A DNA stretch of 7,017 nt from CABMGU01 sp964508495 (GCA_964508495.1 CAZDUA010000016.1:1-7017); one strand, 5' to 3'; positions 1-5,404 are shown, counted from the stretch's first letter. The notes: generated by a model from the letters alone, not told the origin. Program-made: numbers and translations.

Positions 1-369
1 CTCTGCATGCAAATCACTGCGGTGCTTGACAACATCAATTGCGTACTGGTCGTCAGCAGCAAACATTTCCTTAATGTCCTCTCTCACAACTGCTTTTATG
101 GCATCAAGAGTTCCAGCACACCACAAATCAGCAGGAACCCATTTCAAAGTATGAGTCAAAAAATTAGGATCGCTGGCAAACATCTCACGAACTTCTTCAA
201 CAACATCCCTTCCGGCAAGCTTTGTCTTAACACCAATAATGCCGGGAACAAGAAGTTCCTGGTCAGACTTCTGGTCGCCAAGCTTAGTCAGAATATTATG
301 TATCTCACTCTTACCAGACATATAACCGCCTCTGGCGTCATAAGAAACTAACAAGTTTGGGTCCATCAT
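1..369 (-). CDS. THUMP-domain protein, Tan1/THUMPD1-like, partial (3' end outside window)
   Basis: This is the N-terminal 123 residues of a THUMP-domain protein that runs off the left edge. It opens with two adjacent ATG codons (369 or 366) and reads MMDPNLLVSYDARG, a short beta-strand start typical of archaeal Tan1-like proteins. The characteristic THUMP core follows: LKWVPADLWC, then a helix, then DQYAIDVVKHRSDLHA at the edge. THUMP domains bind the tRNA acceptor end. Yeast Tan1 and human THUMPD1 serve as tRNA adaptors for the acetyltransferase that makes N4-acetylcytidine, and stand-alone archaeal THUMP proteins are thought to act alike. The gene starts 22 bases after the stop of the upstream minus-strand gene, so the two are probably co-transcribed. 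A GAGGGG at 385-390 could be its Shine-Dalgarno site, although a 15-base spacing is long. The family call is by recognition; the partner and the modification are inferred. Confidence 0.8.
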   Translation of the reverse strand, partial: MMDPNLLVSYDARGGYMSGKSEIHNILTKLGDQKSDQELLVPGIIGVKTKLAGRDVVEEVREMFASDPNFLTHTLKWVPADLWCAGTLDAIKAVVREDIKEMFAADDQYAIDVVKHRSDLHAE

Positions 370-391
370 ATAGACAACAAAGTGCCCCTCT

Positions 392-1117
392 TTAAAGTTT
401 TTCGGTCAAGAAGTCCTTTTCGAAAATTCTCAACAATGCCGGATCTTTCTTAACCTCGCGCATCTTTTCATTGCTGAACTTATTGCAAAAATCCATGCTG
501 ACGCCAAAATACAAACGCAAGTACTCGCGCTTCCCGTCAACTTTTCTGTCTTCTTCGTAAGCGGCACGGAGAACATTCTGCGCAGTCCTTTCATAAACTT
601 CACCGCATTCCTGAATAATACCAACTTTGTCAGCAGTAATCAATAAATAAGAATCGCCCCAGAACTCACGCTTCAAATCTTTTTTTGTATACCTCGCAAA
701 ACCACAAACATGCTTGGCATTGTACGGGTCAAATGAGTCCTCTTCGGTCTTTACATCAAAACCCTTAATGCGATATCTGAGCGTCATGAACCTCTTGAAG
801 CCAGTATTCAAAACAACAAGTATCATCTCCAATTCAGGATTTGCAGGCTGAATAATTTCAAATGCGGGTTGATACCAACTAAATGCTTCTGGTGTTCCAA
901 AAAATTTTTCAATAGATTTCTTAACATCCTTCTTCGCACAATTTGCGACTTCCTTAATTCGCTCCTGTCCGTCAAGCTTCCAACTGTGCAAGATGCCGTT
1001 TGAATAAACGAATGTGTGCTCTGGCCCGCCAACCTGCTCCATGCCTAACGGCAGTTCCTCAAACTGCAAAATCCTTTCAAGACCTTGATTCTGCTCCTGC
1101 CTGATGCTATCGTCCAT
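392..1117 (-). CDS. Hypothetical protein, soluble, 241 aa
   Basis: I do not recognise this protein. It is an uninterrupted frame of 241 codons if it starts at the ATG at 1117 (MDDSIRQEQ). An ATG at 1129 and an in-frame TTG at 1138 are alternatives. I chose 1117 because a TATA-like element at 1139-1147 lies about 26 bases upstream, the spacing seen at other leaderless starts in this window. The protein has no signal peptide or membrane segment. It mixes charged helices (for example the KKDVKKSIEKFF region) with strand-like stretches such as LEMILVVLNTGF, and ends in a lysine- and glutamate-rich helix. Its few cysteines are scattered and form no obvious metal site. The THUMP gene follows 22 bases downstream in the same direction, so a role near RNA or translation is possible but unproven. 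Confidence 0.75.
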   Translation of the reverse strand: MDDSIRQEQNQGLERILQFEELPLGMEQVGGPEHTFVYSNGILHSWKLDGQERIKEVANCAKKDVKKSIEKFFGTPEAFSWYQPAFEIIQPANPELEMILVVLNTGFKRFMTLRYRIKGFDVKTEEDSFDPYNAKHVCGFARYTKKDLKREFWGDSYLLITADKVGIIQECGEVYERTAQNVLRAAYEEDRKVDGKREYLRLYFGVSMDFCNKFSNEKMREVKKDPALLRIFEKDFLTEKL

Positions 1118-1138
1118 TTTACTATACATCCAATTCAA

Positions 1139-1147
1139 AATATATAA
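1139..1147 (-). promoter_or_regulatory. TATA-like promoter element for the minus-strand operon
   Basis: The minus strand reads TTATATATT here. It is centred about 26 bases before the ATG at 1117, which fits a leaderless archaeal transcript. It sits back to back with the plus-strand TATA element at 1189-1196, so 1118-1218 is a divergent promoter region. Confidence 0.55.
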
Positions 1148-1188
1148 GATTATCTACTGTTCAGTCATGAAAATAATATGTCATTACG

Positions 1189-1196
1189 TATTTAAA
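1189..1196 (+). promoter_or_regulatory. TATA-like promoter element (TATTTAAA)
   Basis: TATTTAAA is centred about 27 bases before the ATG at 1219, with no Shine-Dalgarno site between them. This is the spacing expected for a leaderless archaeal mRNA. Confidence 0.6.
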
Positions 1197-1218
1197 CCAC
1201 CAAAATATAATTTATTGG

Positions 1219-1494
1219 ATGAGTGAAGGGGAACTAGAACAAAAACTACGCGAAACAAAAAAACGCAAATGGACAGACCGAGTTGGAATAACTGTCTCAG
1301 GCCTCGCAGCAGGATTTCTGGTATACTTGGCTTCGATGTCAGCCCAGCCAGTTGAGCGCAAAACAGAAACAGGAACAACAGAGAATGTCAGCAATTTCAA
1401 CGATTACTTCACGAGGCGCCTGCCAAAGAAAGCAGAAAAGTACAAGAGAGCGGTGAGTGAGTATTTGAGCAACGATTACGTTGGATCCAAATAA
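1219..1494 (+). CDS. Small single-pass membrane protein, 91 aa, hypothetical
   Basis: The family is not recognised. The protein starts with a charged cytoplasmic-looking segment (residues 1-20, with the basic run KKRK at 14-17). One hydrophobic segment follows at about residues 22-40 (VGITVSGLAAGFLVYLASM), then a polar linker rich in T, E and N, and then a helical tail containing basic and aromatic residues (about 61-91). The positive-inside rule puts the N-terminus in the cytoplasm and the tail outside. The ATG at 1219 is supported by the TATTTAAA element about 27 bases upstream, which implies a leaderless message. The gene lies alone between a divergent operon and the helicase leader. Its composition is not biased, and I see nothing that assigns a function. 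Confidence 0.7.
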   Translation: MSEGELEQKLRETKKRKWTDRVGITVSGLAAGFLVYLASMSAQPVERKTETGTTENVSNFNDYFTRRLPKKAEKYKRAVSEYLSNDYVGSK

Positions 1495-1540
1495 ACTAAC
1501 ATATTGAAGATAATTGTTTTTCTCGAGGACAACCACAAAA

Positions 1541-1548
1541 CATATAAA
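1541..1548 (+). promoter_or_regulatory. TATA-like promoter element for the helicase leader (CATATAAA)
   Basis: CATATAAAGG lies about 155 bases before the helicase start codon. Archaeal initiation about 25 bases downstream would start the transcript near 1569, just before the first strand of the leader stem at 1575. A second AT-rich candidate is CTATATACT at 1561-1569, so the exact start is uncertain. Confidence 0.5.
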
Positions 1549-1569
1549 GGGTAGACAAAACTATATACT

Positions 1570-1690
1570 ACAAGAGATAGAAAGGTAACAAGGCAATGCC
1601 TTGGTGTAGAAACTTGTTCTGAAAATGGACGGGTTTCGCGGTTTATCTTTCTGTCTACTTAAGTTGAACCACGAAACCACGGTTCGGAGA
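1570..1690 (+). promoter_or_regulatory. Structured mRNA leader of the DEAD-box helicase, putative H-type pseudoknot
   Basis: This roughly 120-base stretch has no gene but is full of complementary segments. P1 pairs 1575-1584 (AGATAGAAAG) with 1647-1656 (CTTTCTGTCT): 10 bp with one G-U. P2 is a 6-bp triloop hairpin, CAAGGC 1589-1594 with GCCTTG 1598-1603. P3 pairs 1632-1645 with 1665-1678: 13 of 14 positions, with one C-A mismatch. The 3' strand of P1 lies in the loop of P3, so P1 and P3 together form an H-type pseudoknot with one base between the stems. A competing hairpin, P4, pairs GAACC 1666-1670 with GGTTC 1681-1685 and would replace P3. The Shine-Dalgarno CGGAG (1685-1689) follows directly, 9 bases from the ATG. 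Long regulated leaders are known for deaD genes, including one from the cold-adapted archaeon Methanococcoides burtonii. Regulation here is inferred from the structure only. Confidence 0.6.
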
Positions 1691-1698
1691 AATATAAA

Positions 1699-2946
1699 AT
1701 GAAATTCAGTGAATTAAACCTAAAGCCAGAGCTATTAAGCGCTCTGCAAAAACTAAAATACGAAACACCAACAGAAGTACAAGAAAAATCAATCCCACTA
1801 CTTTTACAAGGAAAAGACTTAGTTGTACGCAGTAAAACAGGAAGCGGAAAAACCTTCGCATTCCTACTGCCGATATTACAAAATCTTTCGCCAGAAAACA
1901 AATTACAAGCAATAATACTCTCACCAACAAGAGAATTAGCACAACAAACAGACAAAGAAGCACACAAACTACTTCCAAGCATCAAAACAGTTCTATTATA
2001 CGGCGGAATAAGCATAACCCCGCAAATAGAAAGACTTGACAGAGGAGCACAAATAGCAGTCGCGACGCCAGGAAGAATTCTTGACCACATGGCGCGAAGA
2101 ACAATAGACTTCTCAAACGTAAGATTTGTAGTCCTTGACGAAGGAGACAGAATGCTCGATATGGGATTCATAGACGACGTTGAAAAAATATTGCGAGCAA
2201 CACCAAAAGACAGGCAGACAATGCTGTTCTCAGCAACAATGCCGGAACAAGTAGTAAACATATCACAACGCTACATGAAAGAGCCGGAAACTCTAATGTT
2301 ACAGCAGGACGAAATAACAGTCAAAAAAATCAGGCAAAGAGTCTTCGGAGTGGACAGAAAACTAAAACTAGACTTGCTGATGAAAATATTGAAAGATCCA
2401 GTGGCAAAAAAAGTAATGGTATTCTGCAACACAAAAGACTGGGCGGAAAGAATGGGCGAAATTTTATGGAAAAAAAGATTCCAGGCGACAAGCATTCACT
2501 CAGGACTAAGCCAGAATAAAAGAAACAAAGTCATACAAGACTTCAACTCAGGAAGATATTCAATTCTAGTTGCAACTGACGTTGCAGCAAGAGGATTGCA
2601 CATTGAAGGCGTAACACACGTAATCAATTACGACATTCCACGCAATCCAAAAGACTACGTGCACAGAATAGGCCGTACTGGAAGAGCAGGAAAAGAAGGA
2701 GACGCAATAACATTCATCACACAAATAGATGAAAACCTTCTCAGGGCAGTAGAATCTGAAATCAAAATGTTCCTCGAAGTACAATACATATCACCAGAGG
2801 GCAAAATAATGACTCCAAAACGAGACAGAAGCCATCTGGACGAGCCATCAACGGCACACACTCCAATGGCACACGGTTCTAGAGAAGAAACAGTCCAAGT
2901 TCACACTCACTCAGATACTTCTGGTGATGACTGGGGATTAGACTGA
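1699..2946 (+). CDS. DEAD-box ATP-dependent RNA helicase (DeaD/RhlE type)
   Basis: This is a full-length 415-residue superfamily 2 RNA helicase, which unwinds or remodels short RNA duplexes using ATP. All core motifs are present in order: Q motif (F3, TPTEVQ 23-28), motif I SKTGSGKT 45-52, Ia PTREL 76-80, GG 102-103, Ib TPGR 123-126, motif II 147-150, III SAT 178-180, IV VFCNT 241-245, V ATDVAARGL 292-300 and VI HRIGRTGRAG 322-331. Motif II reads DEGD rather than DEAD, a rare change that keeps the catalytic D and E. After the second RecA domain there is only a short polar tail (about 371-415), rich in H, S and acidic residues, with no RGG or RNA-binding domain. The start is set by CGGAG at 1685-1689. 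A structured leader precedes the gene. Likely roles are ribosome assembly or cold-stress RNA folding. The exact subfamily is uncertain. Confidence 0.95.
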   Translation: MKFSELNLKPELLSALQKLKYETPTEVQEKSIPLLLQGKDLVVRSKTGSGKTFAFLLPILQNLSPENKLQAIILSPTRELAQQTDKEAHKLLPSIKTVLLYGGISITPQIERLDRGAQIAVATPGRILDHMARRTIDFSNVRFVVLDEGDRMLDMGFIDDVEKILRATPKDRQTMLFSATMPEQVVNISQRYMKEPETLMLQQDEITVKKIRQRVFGVDRKLKLDLLMKILKDPVAKKVMVFCNTKDWAERMGEILWKKRFQATSIHSGLSQNKRNKVIQDFNSGRYSILVATDVAARGLHIEGVTHVINYDIPRNPKDYVHRIGRTGRAGKEGDAITFITQIDENLLRAVESEIKMFLEVQYISPEGKIMTPKRDRSHLDEPSTAHTPMAHGSREETVQVHTHSDTSGDDWGLD

Positions 2947-3297
2947 ATCTTCAAGAAGAGCTTTAACATAAAAATCATCAAGCTCAGGGTCTCCGGGATC
3001 GGAATCATCAAGAACAGACCCTGCCAAACTTGAATGAGATTCAACTGTCCTTCTTGCAGTTGAAGGAATACGCGCAACATATTTCGGACCTTTAGCACGG
3101 TCAGCCACAATTGAATCACATCTCGATTGAAGTATCAAATCCACAGGCTTTGCACTGCCATTACCATTCAAATAATCAAGAAAAGCACCCTGAACTGCGT
3201 CCTCAGCATCATGACTGTTGCCGACAACAGCTTGAGCTTTCTCTAAGAAATAATTACGCTTATCTCCATACATCCAGGCCGTAAAGTCATCACTCAC
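2938..3297 (-). CDS. Small protein resembling sigma-70 region 2 (ECF-like), no region 4
   Basis: This protein has 119 residues from a GTG start at 3297. The GTG is preceded by GGGTGA (3303-3308), a good archaeal Shine-Dalgarno site with 5-base spacing. An in-frame GTG at 3306 is the alternative and would overlap that site. Residues about 16-43 (YFLEKAQAVVGN, then DAEDAVQGAFLDYL) closely resemble the region 2.1-2.2 helices of bacterial ECF sigma factors, where the consensus is near AEDAVQEAFL. A second helical part follows (PVDLILQSRCDSIVADR, 51-67). The rest is polar and acidic (DDSDPGDPELDD, 97-108). It stops where a sigma factor would begin region 4, and no helix-turn-helix follows. Archaea initiate with TBP and TFB, so sigma activity is doubtful. 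It may be a captured bacterial fragment, a protein-binding module, or a chance resemblance in a helical protein. It overlaps the convergent helicase gene by 9 bases. Confidence 0.65.
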   Translation of the reverse strand: MSDDFTAWMYGDKRNYFLEKAQAVVGNSHDAEDAVQGAFLDYLNGNGSAKPVDLILQSRCDSIVADRAKGPKYVARIPSTARRTVESHSSLAGSVLDDSDPGDPELDDFYVKALLEDSV

Positions 3298-3336
3298 ATT
3301 ATTCACCCACTACAAATGGAAGATTTACAATCCACC

Positions 3337-3346
3337 CTTTAAAAAG
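3337..3346 (-). promoter_or_regulatory. TATA-like promoter element for the sigma-like gene
   Basis: The minus strand reads CTTTTTAAAG. Initiation about 25 bases downstream, near 3316, would give a short leader that includes the GGGTGA ribosome binding site at 3303-3308. The stretch 3298-3436 has no gene and holds this promoter and the divergent one at 3378-3386. Confidence 0.5.
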
Positions 3347-3377
3347 ATTTTGACATAAAAAAACCAGTTTTCGAAAG

Positions 3378-3386
3378 CTTTAAAAG
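3378..3386 (+). promoter_or_regulatory. TATA-like promoter element for the 25-residue microprotein
   Basis: CTTTAAAAG is preceded by a purine-rich CGAAAG that could serve as the TFB recognition element. Initiation about 25 bases downstream would start the RNA near 3407 and leave a leader of about 30 bases with the Shine-Dalgarno site at 3424-3430. Confidence 0.5.
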
Positions 3387-3436
3387 ACACCCATTAGTAG
3401 TTTAACATATAGGGAATTTTTGTGGAGGGGATTTGA

Positions 3437-3514
3437 GTGAAGAACGAATTAACAGCGGCAATAATGATAGCAATCTGCGCAGCACTAGCAGTCGCAGTCA
3501 GCGCAATAGTCTAA
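3437..3514 (+). CDS. 25-residue hydrophobic membrane microprotein
   Basis: This tiny frame starts with GTG and encodes Met-Lys-Asn-Glu-Leu-Thr followed by an almost unbroken run of A, I, V, L and M with one Cys (residue 14) and one late Ser, ending AIV-stop. It would span a membrane once with a short charged N-terminus. Three signals support translation. An exceptionally strong Shine-Dalgarno GGAGGGG lies at 3424-3430, 6 bases before the GTG. A TATA element lies at 3378-3386. A T8 terminator starts 3 bases after the stop. The whole unit looks like a complete minimal transcription unit. Small hydrophobic peptides of this kind often bind and tune membrane proteins or act as toxins, but nothing here says which. 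The shifted frame starting at the TTG at 3434 is polar and Ser/Arg-rich, and is a poorer candidate. Confidence 0.65.
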   Translation: MKNELTAAIMIAICAALAVAVSAIV

Positions 3515-3517
3515 TTC

Positions 3518-3525
3518 TTTTTTTT
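3518..3525 (+). terminator. T-run terminator after the microprotein
   Basis: A run of eight T follows the microprotein stop codon almost directly. Archaeal RNA polymerase terminates efficiently at such T-tracts without a hairpin. Confidence 0.6.
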
Positions 3526-3530
3526 AATTT

Positions 3531-3541
3531 AAAATAAAAAA
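3531..3541 (-). terminator. T-rich terminator after the repeat protein
   Basis: Read on the minus strand, the bases after the TAA of the two-repeat protein are TTTTTATTTT. Together with the plus-strand T8 this makes the 27-base convergent spacer a bidirectional terminator. Confidence 0.5.
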
Positions 3542-3886
3542 TTACTTGCAGTCAACAGCCGCAAGAGCAGCGCCAATCTTGTCAAAGTTCTGATGAAGAA
3601 CTTTAACTGCCTCGGCAGGCAAATCATACTCTTTAGCAAAAGTTGCAAGCCAAGCCTTAGCATCACGCAAAACATTAGAAACAGGCTTGACAGAACTCGC
3701 ATCAACCTTGCCAGAAACATCACATTTAATGCCACCGACTTTAGTGCCTAATTCCTCTATCTTCTGATTCAAAACTTTAACAGCTTCATCAGCAATCTTA
3801 TATTCAGTCTTAAAAACTGCAAGCCAGTTTTTAACATCCCTGACACTATTTTCAACATTACGCACTGATTTGACATCAATTGCCAT
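3542..3886 (-). CDS. Protein made of two 49-residue helical repeats, unknown function
   Basis: The family is not recognised. The 114 residues are almost entirely two copies of one unit: residues 8-56 and 66-114. By hand, without gaps, I count 21 identities in 49 positions. Shared positions include RD-x-K-x-WLA-x-F, EY, EAVKVL-x-Q, a Gly, and a Cys near the end of each copy (C55 and C113). Each unit looks like two or three amphipathic helices, and the paired Cys could form a disulfide or a metal site. There is no signal peptide or membrane segment. The start at 3886 is fixed by GAGGTG at 3892-3897, 5 bases upstream. A further upstream in-frame ATG at 3910 would place that site inside the gene. 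A TATA element lies at 3928-3936. High Ala, Lys and Val content is consistent with an abundant small helical protein. Its function is unknown. Confidence 0.8.
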   Translation of the reverse strand: MAIDVKSVRNVENSVRDVKNWLAVFKTEYKIADEAVKVLNQKIEELGTKVGGIKCDVSGKVDASSVKPVSNVLRDAKAWLATFAKEYDLPAEAVKVLHQNFDKIGAALAAVDCK

Positions 3887-3927
3887 AATAACACCTCGTT
3901 TGTATTGCAATAAGAAAAAAGAAAGGA

Positions 3928-3936
3928 GTATAAAAG
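3928..3936 (-). promoter_or_regulatory. TATA-like promoter element for the repeat protein
   Basis: The minus strand reads CTTTTATAC. Initiation near 3907 would give a leader of about 20 bases carrying the GAGGTG site at 3892-3897. It is divergent from the LOG-family promoter at 3965-3974. Confidence 0.5.
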
Positions 3937-3964
3937 ATTTAGTGTTTTTCAGCGATTAAACAAC

Positions 3965-3974
3965 ATTTAAATAA
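3965..3974 (+). promoter_or_regulatory. TATA-like promoter element for the LOG-family gene
   Basis: ATTTAAATAA is centred about 27 bases before the ATG at 3996, and no Shine-Dalgarno site intervenes. A leaderless message is implied. Confidence 0.6.
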
Positions 3975-3995
3975 CACCTTCTCGTTCAAAACTCA

Positions 3996-4724
3996 ATGCA
4001 AAAAAGAGACGACCATTACAGCCCAACAGAATCCTGGAAAAACCCGGAGTTTTTGGCAAGCCCAGACGCAAGACTTCTAAGAATAATGGCTGAGTATCTT
4101 GAGCCTGCAGCACTCTTCAGAAAACACGACGTGCACAATCTGATTGTCATCTGGGGAAGCGCGCGCAAACTTCCCAAACTTGAAAAATACTATGAAGACG
4201 CAGAAAAGCTCGCATACATGATAACAAACTGGTCCAAAAAATTAGGTGAGGGAAAAAGACAATTTCTGGTTGCTACCGGTGGCGGAGAAGGAATAATGGG
4301 AGCAGCAAACAAAGGAGCAAGCAAAGCAGGAGGCAAGTCCGTAGGAATGAACATCACTCTGCCCTTTGAACAAAAACCAAACAAGTACATCACAAGAGAA
4401 CTAAGCATACAATTCCATTACTTCTTCATGCGAAAATTCTGGATGGTCTACCTCGCAAAAGCACTAATAGCATTCCCGGGAGGAGTTGGCACGATAGATG
4501 AACTATCAGAAGTATTAACCCTTGTGCAGACAGGCAAGCCAAAAAAGACGATGCCAATCATATTATACGGTTCAGAATACTGGAACAAAGTAATCGATTT
4601 CAAAACAATGGTAGAATGGGGAACAATCAGCGAAAAAGACCTCAACCTGTTCAAAATATGCGACACGCCGGAAGAAGCATTCGAATATCTAACTCAAAGA
4701 TTAACTGAATTGTACTTAAAATAA
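3996..4724 (+). CDS. LOG family protein (TIGR00730-like nucleotide phosphoribohydrolase)
   Basis: This 242-residue protein has a Rossmann-like fold of the LOG / 'possible lysine decarboxylase' family. Characterised members hydrolyse nucleoside 5'-monophosphates, splitting the base from ribose 5-phosphate; in plants the substrate is a cytokinin nucleotide. Visible family marks are GSAR at 54-57, a glycine-rich loop TGGGEGIMGAANKGA at 94-108, the Arg-Lys pair at 146-147, and the catalytic and phosphate-binding signature PGGVGTIDE at 161-169. The conserved Glu (169) and Arg (146) needed for hydrolysis are present, so the enzyme should be active. The N-terminal stretch before the first strand is about 45 residues, longer than in short LOG proteins. 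No signal peptide is seen, so it is cytosolic. It has its own leaderless promoter and ends 3 bases from a convergent gene. In an archaeon the likely use is nucleotide clean-up or salvage rather than hormone synthesis. Confidence 0.9.
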   Translation: MQKRDDHYSPTESWKNPEFLASPDARLLRIMAEYLEPAALFRKHDVHNLIVIWGSARKLPKLEKYYEDAEKLAYMITNWSKKLGEGKRQFLVATGGGEGIMGAANKGASKAGGKSVGMNITLPFEQKPNKYITRELSIQFHYFFMRKFWMVYLAKALIAFPGGVGTIDELSEVLTLVQTGKPKKTMPIILYGSEYWNKVIDFKTMVEWGTISEKDLNLFKICDTPEEAFEYLTQRLTELYLK

Positions 4725-4727
4725 TTT

Positions 4728-4973
4728 TTATTGGTGATGGCTCTCGTGCTCTTCCTGAGACATGCCTTCAGGCTTAATCATGCCCTCCATCATCCCGCCA
4801 CCCATCATCTTTTCGCAATGCTTCATCATATCATCCATGGATGTCTTCATTTCTTCCATCGAAGCCTGCATATCCGATACTTTCTCATTGCTTGCTGTGG
4901 CATATACCACGGCGGATGCAGCCAAAATAGCGGCAAAAACCACCAATACGAGCAAGCTTTTTGTTTTTTTCAT
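4728..4973 (-). CDS. Exported Met/His-rich small protein, putative metal binder
   Basis: This 81-residue protein opens with a basic KKTK and a hydrophobic segment (about 7-25, ending AVVYATA) that is either a cleavable signal or a membrane anchor. The mature part is acidic and extraordinarily rich in methionine: twelve Met between residues 35 and 81, including MM pairs at 49-50, 56-57 and 61-62. It also has one Cys (53), His52, and a terminal HESHHQ. Methionine-, histidine- and cysteine-rich extracytoplasmic tails are typical of copper(I) or silver binding and delivery. It is the last gene of the cassette. Its ATG overlaps the preceding stop by 4 bases, and a perfect GGAGGTGA Shine-Dalgarno site (4978-4985) lies just before it, which suggests high expression. 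The family is not recognised, and the metal is inferred from composition and from the DUF411 neighbour. Confidence 0.75.
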   Translation of the reverse strand: MKKTKSLLVLVVFAAILAASAVVYATASNEKVSDMQASMEEMKTSMDDMMKHCEKMMGGGMMEGMIKPEGMSQEEHESHHQ

Positions 4974-5404
4974 GCTTTCACCTCCAAACGATATTTTTCA
5001 CTAATAATTTTGTTCAGCTCACCTAAATGCTCCTCGCCAACTTCCTCGGCTATCGCCCTGGCGAAATAATCCACAAGATACGGGTTGCCATGACCTTCCA
5101 AAATCTCGCCAATGCACTCTCCGCACGGATGTTTTCCATTGACGATGTCCTCCAAACAGCTGCATTCCGCACCCTCTCCATGCTTAGGAGTCTTCTCAAT
5201 ACAGTACGTGCAAGGCTTTTCCAAGCAACACTTGTACTTGCCCTTGGCAATCAATTCTCCAATAATCATCTGCTTGTGGGCAATAAACTCCTCCCGGTGC
5301 TCATGCGTTGAACGCGGCATTTCGTGATGGACTGGCACCAGAAACTGGATCAAAAAGCCGGACAAAATTATAATTCCCACTCCCAGCCAAAACTCTAGTT
5401 TCAT
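4970..5404 (-). CDS. Membrane-anchored cysteine/histidine-rich protein with eight conserved-looking Cys
   Basis: This is a 144-residue protein. An N-terminal membrane anchor (about 5-23) is followed by a His-rich stalk (H26, H27, H34, H36, H43). A cysteine-rich core has the pattern CC-x4-C-x2-C-x12-C-x-C-x10-C-x2-C (C59, C60, C65, C68, C81, C83, C94, C97). A helical acidic C-terminus follows the motif GEILEGHGNPYLVDYF. The paired CxxC-like sites could hold metal ions or an iron-sulfur or zinc centre. The domain should lie outside the cytoplasm. I do not recognise a named family, although the core resembles uncharacterised archaeal proteins with CGEC near a GHGNP motif. Its ATG overlaps the DUF411 stop by 4 bases, with GGAG at 5416-5419, and its own stop overlaps the Met-rich gene, so the three are translationally coupled. 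Confidence 0.8.
   Translation of the reverse strand: MKLEFWLGVGIIILSGFLIQFLVPVHHEMPRSTHEHREEFIAHKQMIIGELIAKGKYKCCLEKPCTYCIEKTPKHGEGAECSCLEDIVNGKHPCGECIGEILEGHGNPYLVDYFARAIAEEVGEEHLGELNKIISEKYRLEVKA
4978..4985 (-). promoter_or_regulatory. Perfect Shine-Dalgarno site GGAGGTGA inside an overlapping gene
   Basis: Eight bases fully match the complement of the archaeal 16S rRNA 3' end, 4 bases before the ATG at 4973 and within the last codons of the upstream gene. It fixes the start and predicts strong translation of the Met-rich protein relative to the rest of the cassette. Confidence 0.7.

Noticed and set aside
7..351. Plus-strand open frame of 114 codons
   Set aside because: It is antisense to the THUMP-domain gene, which has recognisable family motifs; the plus-strand product has no motif and no promoter.
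1570..1690. tRNA or C/D-box guide RNA in the helicase leader
   Set aside because: There is no cloverleaf or anticodon stem and no RTGATGA C box. One CTGA at 1619-1622 is not enough.
1659..2261. Minus-strand open frame of 200 codons
   Set aside because: It lies antisense to the helicase core motifs. The product is Ser/Leu/Cys-rich in the way antisense frames usually are.
2938..3297. Sigma factor truncated by a frameshift, with region 4 further on
   Set aside because: Beyond the stop the minus strand runs antisense to the helicase, so no room exists for a lost region 4.
3434..3530. Alternative frame from TTG at 3434 instead of the microprotein
   Set aside because: The product is Ser/Arg/Asn-rich and runs into the T-tract. 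The GTG frame gives a clean membrane span and a stop before the terminator.
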